Origin: Streptomyces sp. XM4193
Lineage (GTDB): Bacteria; Actinomycetota; Actinomycetes; Streptomycetales; Streptomycetaceae
Length of the DNA stretch: 64,000 bases
NCBI RefSeq assembly: GCF_023072595.1
Contig: NZ_JALLGK010000001.1
Coordinates: forward strand, 496,001-560,000
Direction of reading: 5' to 3'
The notes under the pieces were generated by a model. It was not told the origin of the DNA. It was given only the letters and a program-made list of their open reading frames with translations, and searched no databases. Positions 18,194 through 26,919 of the stretch are shown piece after piece. A program made the position numbers and the translations under genes. Numbering within the stretch: the first letter of the stretch is position 1; each line of letters begins with the position of its first letter.

Positions 18194-18964
18194 TCAGGTG
18201 CGGGTGGGGCGATCGTCGGTGGGAACGCGCAGATGCTCCAAGAGGCGCAGAAACTCCGCCAGTTGCGGGTTGTCGGCCTCGCGGCGCACGGTGAGGGTGG
18301 CCCAGGACCCGTCGGTGAAACCGAACTCGAAGTGGGAGGCGGTACGGGGATCGCCCGCCGGGGACTTGCGGCGGCGCACCCGTCCGAGGTCGGCGAGCGG
18401 CATCGACCAGCCGAGCTCGGTGTACGGGGTCGACTCGTTCTCGGCGTGCACATGGGTCCGGTAGCTGACCCGCAGCCGTTGGTCGGTCAGCTCCAGTCTG
18501 CGGTGGAGCCGGCGGCCGTCGGGCCGGGGGTTCAGGGCGCACAGCAGTCCGTGGGCGGCGCTCGCGGACCCGCCGGAGGCGAGCGGGGAGCCGTCGCGCA
18601 GCCGGTGGGTCAGCCGCCGCAGCGGATTCAGGACGCCGCGCACCACCGTCCGGTCCAGCAGCGCCGCGGCGGGGCGGCCCAGGAAGAAGATGAACGGGTC
18701 CCACAGGAAGCCCAGGAAGCGGCGCAGTGGATCGCGGGGCGTCTTCCGCCCGATCCACGGCTTGCCCTCGGCAGTCGCGTCCTGCGCCGGTGCGTCGCCG
18801 AACGGGCGGGGACGGTGGCGGCGTGCCGGCATCCGGATCGAGGACTCGGGGTTCGCGAAGAGCGCGACCCGAAGCCTCTCGTCCGGCAGCGGATCCACCA
18901 ACGGCCCCCAGTCCGGACCCGGTTCCACCGGTCCGGTCGTCGTCCTCGCGTCTTCGGGCGTCAT
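18194..18964 (-). CDS. Conserved protein of unknown function
   Basis: 256 residues from ATG 18964, with GGAAGAG upstream. I do not recognise a family. It has a polar N-terminal third, a short hydrophobic stretch (FLGFLWDPFIFFLGRPAAALL, about 92-112) that may touch the membrane, and a C-terminal half with beta-type pattern (LELTDQRLRVSYRTHV, HFEFGFTDGSWATLTVRR) reminiscent of a PH-like or lipid-binding fold. Third gene of a minus-strand run that begins with an ECF sigma factor, 151 bp after the preceding gene, so it may belong to that operon. Confidence 0.7.
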   Translation of the reverse strand: MTPEDARTTTGPVEPGPDWGPLVDPLPDERLRVALFANPESSIRMPARRHRPRPFGDAPAQDATAEGKPWIGRKTPRDPLRRFLGFLWDPFIFFLGRPAAALLDRTVVRGVLNPLRRLTHRLRDGSPLASGGSASAAHGLLCALNPRPDGRRLHRRLELTDQRLRVSYRTHVHAENESTPYTELGWSMPLADLGRVRRRKSPAGDPRTASHFEFGFTDGSWATLTVRREADNPQLAEFLRLLEHLRVPTDDRPTRT

Positions 18965-19115
18965 GCGGCTTCTCTTCCGTCGGTTCGGGGACCGGGAGCG
19001 GTCCGCCACTCGCTGCCGACTGGACTTGCCACGCAGGGAGTTGTCCGCCGGCCGGTGGTTCCTCGGTGCGGGACCGGCCGGGCGCCGCGGTCGCGGCAAC
19101 CCCGTCGTGGGCGGG

Positions 19116-19883
19116 CTATGCGACGCGGGCGGGGAGGTTCTCCTCCAACTGCTCTATGTGGGCCGCGAAGTCGGCGTGCGGCAGCGGGAGGTCGAACTCC
19201 TCCTCGAAGGTGACCGCGTCCGGGACGTAGTCGAGCAGGGCTTTGACCAGTGCGGTGGTGGTGGGGTGGTCGCGGCACAGGGCGCTGAGCACTCGCAGCG
19301 TGCCGTCGCAGTCGTTGACCGCTTCGCGGAGCAGATCGGTCGAGGCGGTCTGACGGGCCCAGAAGCGCGCCTCGACCGTCTCGCCCATCGACAGATGGTG
19401 CAGGCGGAGGCAGTACGTGGCGATCCAGTCGCCCGCACCGGCCGCGAACTGCCACCAGAACTGCGCGCTGTCGCGGCCCGCGAGGTGCAGTACGCAGCCC
19501 AGCACCCGGGCGCCGTCCGGTTCCAGGAGACGCTGGGCGAGGAAACACTGCAACTCGTGCGGTGCGCCGTCCCGTCCGACCACGACCCGGCACAGGGTGC
19601 GCAGGCCCTCGGCGGCCTGGGTCCCGCCGCCTCCGGCCAACGCGGCCGAGATGTCCCGGAGTTGGGCGTCGGCGGAGCGCTCGTCCGGCGCGTGCGGGGT
19701 GCCGTCCCGGTCGCGGTCGTGGGCCATCAACTCCTCGAAGTCCAGCGTGCCGTTCAGGATCCGGTCGGCCACCCGGGCCGCCACGCGCAGCTCCGCGGTG
19801 TCCGTCTCCGTCGGCGAGTACGGCTGGAGGCGCAGCCGGGCGTCGGCGAGCGCGCGCTCCACGCAGTCAGTCCGCGAGATCAT
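19116..19883 (-). CDS. Unknown protein coupled to an ECF sigma factor
   Basis: 255 residues; its ATG at 19883 lies inside the last codons of the sigma factor gene (17-bp overlap), so the two are co-translated. No membrane helix or zinc-binding HxxxCxxC anti-sigma motif is visible, which argues against a classical anti-sigma factor. The protein looks all-helical and acidic, with FWWQFAAGAGDWIATYCLRLHHLSMGE in the centre, reminiscent of a helical effector or sigma partner. Function unknown; the overlap is the best clue that it works with the sigma factor. Confidence 0.75.
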   Translation of the reverse strand: MISRTDCVERALADARLRLQPYSPTETDTAELRVAARVADRILNGTLDFEELMAHDRDRDGTPHAPDERSADAQLRDISAALAGGGGTQAAEGLRTLCRVVVGRDGAPHELQCFLAQRLLEPDGARVLGCVLHLAGRDSAQFWWQFAAGAGDWIATYCLRLHHLSMGETVEARFWARQTASTDLLREAVNDCDGTLRVLSALCRDHPTTTALVKALLDYVPDAVTFEEEFDLPLPHADFAAHIEQLEENLPARVA

Positions 19884-20445
19884 CGGTCACACCTTCCTGC
19901 TGCAGGGCGCGTGCCAGGTTCTTCTTGGCGTAGCGGGCCGTCGAGCGGACCCCGGCCTCGCTGATGCCGAGGATGTCGGCCGTCTCGGAGACGGAGTGGC
20001 CCAGGCAGTAGCGGTGCACGATGACGTCGTGCTGCCGCTCGGGGAGCGAGCGGATGGCCGCGTAGGTGGCGAGGCTGTCCTCCAACTGCCCCAGCGGATC
20101 GATCGCCTGATGCAGCGCCACGGTCTCGAAGGCGGCCGTGTCGATGAGCTCCCGGCGGCGTCGGTCGGCGCGCCCGGCGTCGATGGTGCGGTGCTTGACG
20201 ACCGTCCAGGCGTAGGCGGCCGGCTTCTCGTGGCGGAGCACGAGGGGCCAGTTCTCGGCGAGTTCGACGAAGGCCTGGTCGACGGCCTCCTCGGCGTCGG
20301 TCCGGTTGCCCAGCTTGTACTCGGCCCAGCGCACGTAGGCGGGTCGCTGCATCTGGTGGAACGCCCGGAAGTCCACGGGCAGCAGGGCGGGCAGCGTCGC
20401 CCGCGAGGTCCGGCCGCCGCTCGCCGGCGACGTCTCCTCGGTCAC
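19867..20445 (-). CDS. ECF-type sigma-70 factor
   Basis: 192 residues from GTG 20445, preceded by GGGAGGCGGAG. Region 2 runs about residues 25-95 (FHQMQRPAYVRWAEYKLGNRTDAEEAVDQAFVELAENW) and region 4 about 130-185 (LPERQHDVIVHRYCLGHSVSETADILGISEAGVRSTARYAKKNL). It directs RNA polymerase to a dedicated promoter set. The downstream gene overlaps its 3' end. No anti-sigma gene with transmembrane helix is next to it, so regulation may be transcriptional or through the coupled partner. Its own target promoters are not identified. Confidence 0.87.
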   Translation of the reverse strand: MTEETSPASGGRTSRATLPALLPVDFRAFHQMQRPAYVRWAEYKLGNRTDAEEAVDQAFVELAENWPLVLRHEKPAAYAWTVVKHRTIDAGRADRRRRELIDTAAFETVALHQAIDPLGQLEDSLATYAAIRSLPERQHDVIVHRYCLGHSVSETADILGISEAGVRSTARYAKKNLARALQQEGVTDDLAD

Positions 20446-20999
20446 AGCTCCGCCTCCCGTGCGGTTCGGGTGTGCCACCGGTGGGCGGCCTTCCTGCCAG
20501 CGCGTACGAGACCGCCGAGTACGAGACCGTCGCGTACGCGGCCCGCCCGGTGCGGGCGGGCGGTGTCCGACGGGCCGACGTGGGCGGGTTCGGCGGGGCC
20601 GAGCCGTACGCCCGCGGCGGGGGCGCGGCGGACCGGGCGGCGTCCGTCGCCGGTGCACACACGCGCGGAGATCACGATCAGCGGTGCGTCGTGAGCGTGG
20701 TCGATGTTCACTGGACCGGTGGGCCCCTTCGCTGTCGGCGGGGCGCCCGTGACCGCCCCGGAGGGCTTCGTTGCCCTCGTGCTGAGTACAGCGTGCGCCG
20801 GGGCGCGAACGTGCATTCGTGGGCGGGAATATCGTACGAAGCTACAACTACCGTACACCCACGGCCAGTTGACGGCGTATTCGGGCCGGTCGGCGAGGGG
20901 CGTACGCGGTGGTGCGGGTTGCCCGCGGCGCGGTTCGGCGGCAATGGCCGGGCGGATATACCCGGTGCCGGTGGGAGTTCGCGAGCCCTGCGCGAAGTA

Positions 21000-21028
21000 T
21001 TGACACTGATTTTGCCTGCTTCTAGGTT
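21000..21028 (+). promoter_or_regulatory. Sigma-70-type promoter of the GH81 glucanase
   Basis: TTGACA (21000-21005), a 17-bp spacer, then TAGGTT (21023-21028). Start of transcription would be near 21035, directly in front of the operator. Confidence 0.75.
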
Positions 21029-21037
21029 CAGACCAAG

Positions 21038-21061
21038 TTGAGAGCTTGAGAGCGCTCTCAA
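21038..21061. promoter_or_regulatory. LacI-type operator of the GH81 glucanase
   Basis: Perfect 16-bp palindrome TTGAGAGCGCTCTCAA (21046-21061) preceded by an extra half-site TTGAGAGC (21038-21045). It resembles CebR/CelR-type operators (TGGGAGCGCTCCCA) with A/T in place of the outer G/C, and lies at the expected transcription start, so a repressor bound here would block initiation. The core recurs at 51521-51534. Confidence 0.75.
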
Positions 21062-21142
21062 ATCCCCCTCCTGAACCCCACGAGCTCTCCACCCCCCCGT
21101 CCAACGGACGTTTCCTCTCCCCACAGCCATGAGGTGCGACAC

Positions 21143-23470
21143 GTGAGACCACAACCGCCCGGCACGCCCAGCAGCGACGGACCGGCACGCCAGAGCTCCC
21201 GACGGGCCCGCCCCGTGCGCCGCGTCGCGCTGATGGTGACCGCCGCCGCGACGGCCGTCGCGGGCGTCAGCCTCCTCCCGGGCTCGGCGAACGCAGCCGC
21301 CGAAGTACCCGTCGGCCAGGGCAGCTACTCCGACACCCGCCCCGAGGGCACCAAGGGACCCGAGGACAGCGCGGGCAACCCGCTCAAGCCGCAGGTCACC
21401 GAGCGCGTCGCCGACCAGCCCGTGCCCACCAACGACTGGTGGTCCTCGCTGGTGTTCAAGCGCGACCCCGAAGTGCCGCACTCGCAGCCGATGTACGCGC
21501 ACCCGGCCACCTACCAGGCGGTCTCCGGCGGTCTGGAGGTCGGCCACCCGACCGAGGCCGCGATCGTCGGCGAGGGCCGCCAGTACGAGTACGCGCACAA
21601 GGCCGACCTGACTCTCGGAGTCGCCGGCCTGAACTCGCCCGACACCAAGGCGGACGGCTGGTCGGACTGGACCGTCACCCCGTACTGGGCCGACGACAGC
21701 CGCACCTTCCGCGCCACCATCGGCCACGGCAGCCCGTACGTGTACGCGCAGGCCGAGGGCGGGGCGGCGGAGATCGAGACCGCCTCCACCCCCGAGGTGT
21801 TCACCGAGGACGGCAACGTGCTCGGCGTGACCATCGGCGGCAACAGCTACGGCCTCTTCGCGCCGAGCGGCACGAACTGGAACGTCTCCGGCAGCACCAT
21901 CAGCGCCGACCTGGGCGACAAGGACTACTACTCCGTCGCCCTCCTCCCGAACGCCGACGCGCTGGCGGACTTCCGCAAGTACGCCTTCAGCTTCGTCACC
22001 GGCTCCGAGGTCGACTGGGACTACGACGCTCCCGGCGGCAAGATGAAGGCCACCTACAAGGTGGAGACCGAAGCCCGCGAGGGCGAGGAGACCGGCACCA
22101 TCCAGGCGCTCTACCGCCACCAGTGGATGCACGCCGACGACGCGCTCACCGACTACGAGTACGTCTCCCCGCGCGGCACGATGAAGGTGCACGAGGGCGG
22201 GTCCTTCAGCACCACGCAGGACGTCACCGGCGTACTGCCGACGATGCCCAAGAGCGACGGCGTGGACAACGCCAAGCTCGTCGAGTACATCAAGGAGGTC
22301 GCCGACTCCGACGACCCCTTCAACGGCGCCGAGGACACCTACTGGACCGGCAAGGCCCTCGGAAAGCTGGGCCAGTTGGTCGGCATCGCCGACCAGGCCG
22401 GCGAGACCGAGTCGCGCGACAAGATGCTCGCCGCGATGAAGGAGCGGCTGGAGGAGTGGTTCACCGCCGGTGGCGCCTCCGAGTTCTCCTACGACTCGGA
22501 CTGGAAGACCCTCACCGGCTACCCCGCCTCCTACGGCAGTGACGCCGAGCTGAACGACCACCACTTCCACTACTCGTACTACGTGATGGCCGCGGCCATC
22601 GTCGCCCAGTACGACTCCGCGTGGGCCGAGGACTCGGCCTGGGGCGGCATGGTCAAGGAGCTGATCGGCGACGCCGCCAGCCCCAAGCGCGACGACTCCA
22701 AGTACCCGTTCCTGCGCGGCTTCGACGTGTACGCGGGCCACAGCTGGGCCGCCGGCCACCAGGGCTTCGCGGCGGGCAACAACCAGGAGTCCTCCTCCGA
22801 GTCGATCAACCTGAGCGCGGGCCTGATCCTCTTCGGTTCCGCCACCGGCGACACCGAGCTGCGCGACCTCGGCGTGTACATGCTGACCACCGAGGCCGAG
22901 TCGATCCGCCAGTACTGGTTCGACGGCGACCAGGAGGTCTTCCCGGAGAACTACGAGCACGAGACGCTCGGCATGGTCTGGGGCAGCGGCGGCGCGTACA
23001 GCACCTGGTGGACCGCCAACCCGGAGGAGATCCACGGCATCAACGTCCTCCCGGTGACCGGCGGTTCGCTGCACCTGGCCGCCAACCCCGACGCGATCAA
23101 GCGCAACATCGCCGAGATGGAGCGCGAGAACGGCGGCCCGGCCGAGGAGTGGCGCGACATCCTCTGGAGCTTCCAGGCGCTCGGCGACCCGGCCGCGGCC
23201 AAGGAGCTCTACGACGCCGACGGCGGAGCGTACGAGCCCGAGGAGGGCATGTCGCGGGCCCAGACGTACCACTGGATCTACACCCTCGCGGCGACCGGCG
23301 CCCCGGACACCTCCGTCACGGCGGACAGCCCGACGGCGGCGGCGTTCAACAAGGACGGCTCCAAGACGTACACCGCGCACAACTACGGTGACTCCGAGTC
23401 GACCGTCACCTTCTCGGACGGCAAGAAGCTGACCGTTCCGGCCAACTCCTCGGTCACCGAGGCGGGTTGA
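21143..23470 (+). CDS. Secreted GH81 endo-beta-1,3-glucanase
   Basis: 775 residues from GTG 21143, which has GAGG eight bases upstream (GTG 21134 is the alternative). A long twin-basic signal region (RRARPVRRVALMV...SANAAAE) ends near residue 50. The GH81 domain fills most of the rest: PTNDWWSSLVFK near the start, ELNDHHFHYSYYVMAA and the catalytic-region NNQESSSESINLSAG. A short C-terminal beta domain (TSVTADSPTAAAFNKDGSKTYTAHNYG) follows. It cuts beta-1,3-glucan such as laminarin, curdlan or fungal wall. A LacI-type operator in front suggests induction by glucan oligosaccharides. Confidence 0.92.
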   Translation: MRPQPPGTPSSDGPARQSSRRARPVRRVALMVTAAATAVAGVSLLPGSANAAAEVPVGQGSYSDTRPEGTKGPEDSAGNPLKPQVTERVADQPVPTNDWWSSLVFKRDPEVPHSQPMYAHPATYQAVSGGLEVGHPTEAAIVGEGRQYEYAHKADLTLGVAGLNSPDTKADGWSDWTVTPYWADDSRTFRATIGHGSPYVYAQAEGGAAEIETASTPEVFTEDGNVLGVTIGGNSYGLFAPSGTNWNVSGSTISADLGDKDYYSVALLPNADALADFRKYAFSFVTGSEVDWDYDAPGGKMKATYKVETEAREGEETGTIQALYRHQWMHADDALTDYEYVSPRGTMKVHEGGSFSTTQDVTGVLPTMPKSDGVDNAKLVEYIKEVADSDDPFNGAEDTYWTGKALGKLGQLVGIADQAGETESRDKMLAAMKERLEEWFTAGGASEFSYDSDWKTLTGYPASYGSDAELNDHHFHYSYYVMAAAIVAQYDSAWAEDSAWGGMVKELIGDAASPKRDDSKYPFLRGFDVYAGHSWAAGHQGFAAGNNQESSSESINLSAGLILFGSATGDTELRDLGVYMLTTEAESIRQYWFDGDQEVFPENYEHETLGMVWGSGGAYSTWWTANPEEIHGINVLPVTGGSLHLAANPDAIKRNIAEMERENGGPAEEWRDILWSFQALGDPAAAKELYDADGGAYEPEEGMSRAQTYHWIYTLAATGAPDTSVTADSPTAAAFNKDGSKTYTAHNYGDSESTVTFSDGKKLTVPANSSVTEAG

Positions 23471-23534
23471 GAACCACCGCCGCGCGGCGGGACGCCCCGG
23501 CGCACAGCGGGGAACCCCTCGCCGCACGGCGGGC

Positions 23535-23576
23535 AAGCCCCCCGCACCCACTCCTGACGGTGGGTGCGGGGGGCTT
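23535..23576 (+). terminator. Terminator of the GH81 gene
   Basis: Perfect stem AAGCCCCCCGCACCCAC (23535-23551) with its complement (23560-23576), 8-base loop, 64 bp after the stop, followed by a short pyrimidine run. Confidence 0.85.
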
Positions 23577-23707
23577 CTCCGTGCGCCGGGCCGCGCTGCG
23601 GGCCGCCGGCGTGCGTGCGGCGGGCGCGCGTACGGCGGAACCTGCCGGGCGGGCGTGCGGCGGAACCTGCCGGGCGCGCGTGCGGGGAACTCCCCGGGCG
23701 GGGCGCG

Positions 23708-25051
23708 TCAGTCGTGCAGCAGGACGGGGAGGGCGGCCAGGTCGTTCTGGGTGAGGACCGGCATGTTGCGGATCTCCTCCGTCGGCACCGCGAGCCGCAG
23801 CGCCGGGAAGCGCTCGTACAGGGCGGGAAGGGCGATCGCCGCCTCCAGCCGGGAGAGCGCGGCGCCCGGGCAGATGTGGGGGCCGTGGCCGAAGGAGATG
23901 TGCCGGATCGGCGTCGGGCGACGGACGTTGAAGGAGTCGGCGTCCTCGCCGAAGTGGTTCCGGTCGCGGCCCACGGCGCTGTAGGACATCACCACGCCCT
24001 CGCCCCTGGCGATGGTTCCGGCCGGTTCGCCGTCGCGGCCGGGGACCTCGATGTCCTCCACGGCGAAGCGCATCAGCAGATGGGTGGAGGGCGGCTGCCA
24101 GCGCAGCGTCTCCTCGATGACGGTGTCCCAGGAGACCTGGCCGGCCAGTACGGCGTCCCGCTGCTCCGGATGGTCGGAGAGCGCCCGTACTGCGTGCAGG
24201 ATCAGCGAGATGGTGGTCTCGTGCCCGGCCGCGACCATCGCCTTGAGGTTGCCGACGACCTCCTCCTCGGTCAGCGGCTCACCGCCCTCGTCGGCGAGGA
24301 TCAGCGCACTGGTGAGGTCGTCGGCGGGCTCCGCGGTCTTCTCGCGCACCATCCCGGTGAAGATCTCGTCCAACTCCGCGATCACCGCCAGCCGTTCGTC
24401 CTGCGGGGTGACGGTGGAGAAGAACGCCTTGTAGAGCACGTGCAGGCGCGGGTGCAGCGCCGGATCGACGCCCATCAGACGGCTGACCACCGACATCGGC
24501 AGCGGCAGCGCGAAGTGTGTCTTGAGGTCGACCGGGCCGCCGTCCGCGCCCTGTGCGGCGACGTCGTCCAGCAGCCGGTGGGTGATCTCCTCGATGACGG
24601 GGCGCAGCTGCTCCAGCCGGCGGGGCGTGATCGCCTGCGCGGTCTTGGTGCGCAGCCTGCGGTGCTCGGCGCCGTCCACGGTGAACATGGAGCGGTCGAC
24701 GTCGACCATGCCGATCAGCGGCCACTGGTCGCCGACCACGCCCTCGCGGAAGAGCGTCCACTCGTTGATGTCCTTGACCAGCCGGGTGTCGGTGAGCAGC
24801 CGCCGGGCCTGGGCGTGGTCGGTGATGGTCCAGGCCGGGACGCCGAGCAGCTCGATCCGGGCCAGCGGGCCCGCCTCGCGCAGCAACGCGGTCTCCTCGC
24901 GCAGCCGTTCGACCATCGGATCGATCGCCAGTGGACATCCCGCGCTGCCCACCGGCCCGGCGGAGGACCCGTCGTTCACCGGCAGGGCGGGGGACGCGCC
25001 GGTCACCGGGCAGGCGCCCTCACGGGTCTCGGCTACGGGCTGGCTGCGCAT
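23708..25051 (-). CDS. Cytochrome P450, complete heme motifs
   Basis: 447 residues; ATG 25051 shares bases with the stop of the upstream P450 (ATGATG context, GGAGG six bases before), so translation is coupled. All hallmarks are present: I-helix AAGHETT, K-helix EETLR, heme loop ISFGHGPHICPGAALSR with the thiolate Cys. It would insert oxygen from O2 into a small molecule using ferredoxin electrons; no ferredoxin gene is adjacent. Closest in style to CYP107/CYP105-type soluble enzymes. Paired with an atypical P450 and divergent from a LuxR-type regulator, an arrangement reminiscent of conservon P450 pairs but without cvnABCD. Confidence 0.9.
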   Translation of the reverse strand: MRSQPVAETREGACPVTGASPALPVNDGSSAGPVGSAGCPLAIDPMVERLREETALLREAGPLARIELLGVPAWTITDHAQARRLLTDTRLVKDINEWTLFREGVVGDQWPLIGMVDVDRSMFTVDGAEHRRLRTKTAQAITPRRLEQLRPVIEEITHRLLDDVAAQGADGGPVDLKTHFALPLPMSVVSRLMGVDPALHPRLHVLYKAFFSTVTPQDERLAVIAELDEIFTGMVREKTAEPADDLTSALILADEGGEPLTEEEVVGNLKAMVAAGHETTISLILHAVRALSDHPEQRDAVLAGQVSWDTVIEETLRWQPPSTHLLMRFAVEDIEVPGRDGEPAGTIARGEGVVMSYSAVGRDRNHFGEDADSFNVRRPTPIRHISFGHGPHICPGAALSRLEAAIALPALYERFPALRLAVPTEEIRNMPVLTQNDLAALPVLLHD

Positions 25052-26343
25052 CATCTGCCTCCGACTGCTGGGGTGGGCGAGAACTGGACGGGGAGTGTGT
25101 TCAGACCCCGCAGGAACGGGGACGGTCGTCTGGCCAGCGTCTGCGGGGCGACGGCCAGATCGATGTCGGGAAGCCGGTCGAGCAGCACCTCGATGCCGGT
25201 CCTGGCGATGAGTTCGGCCATCTCCCGCGCGGGGAACGGGCACTGGAACTCCCCGTGGCTGAACGCGAAATGGGCGAAGTTGCCGCTGCGCAGCCCGTCG
25301 TGGCTGGTGGCGGTCACCGCCTGCGTCTCCGGGTCGGAGTTGGCGCCCTGGAGACCGAGCAGCAGCATGTCGCCGGCACCGATGTGCTGTCCGGCGAGCC
25401 AGGCGTCGCGGGCGGCCCAGCGGCCGGCGAGGATCTGGGTGGGAGTGTCCTCCCACAGCACCTCGTTCATCGCCTCGTGCACGCTGTTCCGGCCGCCGGT
25501 GAGGGAGGCGGCGAAACGGTCGTCGGTGAGCATCAGCCGTACGGAGTTGCCGATCCAGTCCGCGGTCGTGAGGTAGCCCGCGGCGGTGATCGCCATCAGA
25601 TCGAGGCGGTACTCCTCGTCGGTGAAGTGCGCGGGGTGGTCGATCATGTACGAGGCGACGTCGGCGCCGGGGAAGTCCCGCTTGGTCGCGACGAGTTTGT
25701 TGATCAGACCGCCGAAGTGCTGGTGGGCGACGATCGCGTCGTCACCGCCGTCGGCGAGCGCACCCATGTCCTTGATCAGCGCGGGCCCGTCGGTGTCGGG
25801 GAAGCCGAGGACGCGGGCGAGGACCAGGATCGGCAGGGGCTTGGCGAAGGCGGAGATGATCTCCGCCTGCCCGGTGGAGCAGAAGCGGTCGATCAGACCG
25901 TCCGCCAGTTGCTCGGAGTGCCTGCGGACCTCCAGCAGGCTGATGCGCTCCATCGCCGCCTGCACCATGTCCAGATGGCGCTGGTGCTCGTCGCCGACGG
26001 TGTAGTAGATCGACGGCTGGCGGTTGCCGATCATCGGCAGCAGCGGCCAGTCCTTGGGCAGGTTCGGCCATTGGTTCCAGAGTCCGGGGTCGCGCGGGAA
26101 GAGCGCGGGGTCGCCGGTGACCTGGTACATCTCGCGGTAGCCGATGACCAGCCAGGCGGGCACCTCGCCGGGCAGCAGCACCGGTACCACCGGCCCGTGT
26201 TCACGCCGGATGTCCCGGTACATCGCGCCGGGGTCGGTGTGGAAGCGGGGGCCGAGGAGCGGCACCGCGTTCCCGCCGGCGTGGGCGGGGCAGCCGGGCG
26301 GCGGTGCCTGCGGTGCGCCGTGGGCGTGGGGCTGCGTGGTCAC
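25051..26343 (-). CDS. Atypical cytochrome P450 lacking the ExxR arginine
   Basis: 430 residues from GTG 26343. The overall P450 pattern is recognisable, but three motifs deviate: the I-helix has AAGYLTTAD in place of AGxET(T), the K-helix has EVLW where ExxR is invariant in nearly all P450s, and the heme loop reads FAFSHGEFQCPFPARE, keeping only the Cys of the usual FGxGxHxC. CYP157 proteins of Streptomyces likewise lack ExxR, so this may be a member or relative. The altered acid-alcohol pair argues against normal oxygen activation; a peroxygenase, a non-oxidative role or a partner role are options. Coupled to the normal P450 downstream. Confidence 0.85.
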   Translation of the reverse strand: MTTQPHAHGAPQAPPPGCPAHAGGNAVPLLGPRFHTDPGAMYRDIRREHGPVVPVLLPGEVPAWLVIGYREMYQVTGDPALFPRDPGLWNQWPNLPKDWPLLPMIGNRQPSIYYTVGDEHQRHLDMVQAAMERISLLEVRRHSEQLADGLIDRFCSTGQAEIISAFAKPLPILVLARVLGFPDTDGPALIKDMGALADGGDDAIVAHQHFGGLINKLVATKRDFPGADVASYMIDHPAHFTDEEYRLDLMAITAAGYLTTADWIGNSVRLMLTDDRFAASLTGGRNSVHEAMNEVLWEDTPTQILAGRWAARDAWLAGQHIGAGDMLLLGLQGANSDPETQAVTATSHDGLRSGNFAHFAFSHGEFQCPFPAREMAELIARTGIEVLLDRLPDIDLAVAPQTLARRPSPFLRGLNTLPVQFSPTPAVGGR

Positions 26344-26919
26344 GTTGGGGTCTCTCCGGGGTGCGGGGGTGCGGGGGTGCGAGTACGGGCGCGGGGTGCG
26401 GTGGCGCGAGGCGGTGGCCGTTCGACGAGCCGTACGGGCGGGCGGTCGCGGGCGGCGCGGTTGGTCGCGGGAACGCCGCGCTGTGCGTCGGCGGCGGGCG
26501 GACCGGGCGCCGCGACCGGGCGGCGCCGGGAGGCGGTGCGGCGCAGTGGTGCGCTGTCATTCCTCGTGCCTCGCGGGTGTTCCATCGCCGGACTCGCCAG
26601 GATGGTCACTGGATGTGGACGGTTGTTGTCGGTGAGTGGGCAAATGCGTGCACAGCCTAGGACGTTACCGATGGAGAAGCTGCCCTTTGTGGGCAGATTC
26701 GCACAACACCGAGCCGGGCAGAGCTGGTTGATACGGCTTCAAACGGTCGCTCTGTGCAGGTCCTGGCGATCTTCGGGCGGGTGCCGTGTGCGTCATGGCG
26801 GCGGGCTCGCGTTGGTGATAGGAACACGGGAATTCCGCACCCCGGGACCGCGGCGCGACCCCGGGAGCCGGCAGCGCGCGTCCGCTGCCGGAGTCCGGCG
26901 GGAGGTGAGGAGAGCGCGC
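26344..26919. promoter_or_regulatory. Divergent promoter region of the P450 pair and LuxR gene
   Basis: 576 bp. GTGCGGGG repeats near 26360-26400. The segment 26620-26800 is relatively AT-rich and probably holds both promoters; it contains an inverted repeat CTGCCC-N5-GGGCAG (26680-26696). No gene seen. Confidence 0.45.

Larger units (their letters stand above)
20446..21142. promoter_or_regulatory. Gene-free divergent region, sigma factor and GH81 promoters
   Basis: About 700 bp. The centre (20780-20880) is notably less GC-rich than its flanks, with ATATCGTACGAAGC and similar sequence, and may hold a promoter for the sigma factor gene. The right end holds the GH81 promoter and operator listed separately. 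Long antisense open frames here lack coding signals. Confidence 0.5.

Noticed and set aside
20708-23551. A very long open frame on the minus strand across the GH81 gene
   Set aside because: It is antisense to a clear GH81 enzyme with signal peptide, promoter and terminator; its translation is Gly/Val/Arg-rich without recognisable domains, as expected from high-GC antisense frames.
23708-26343. Part of a biosynthetic gene cluster
   Set aside because: No polyketide, peptide, terpene or tailoring genes besides the two P450s and their regulator.
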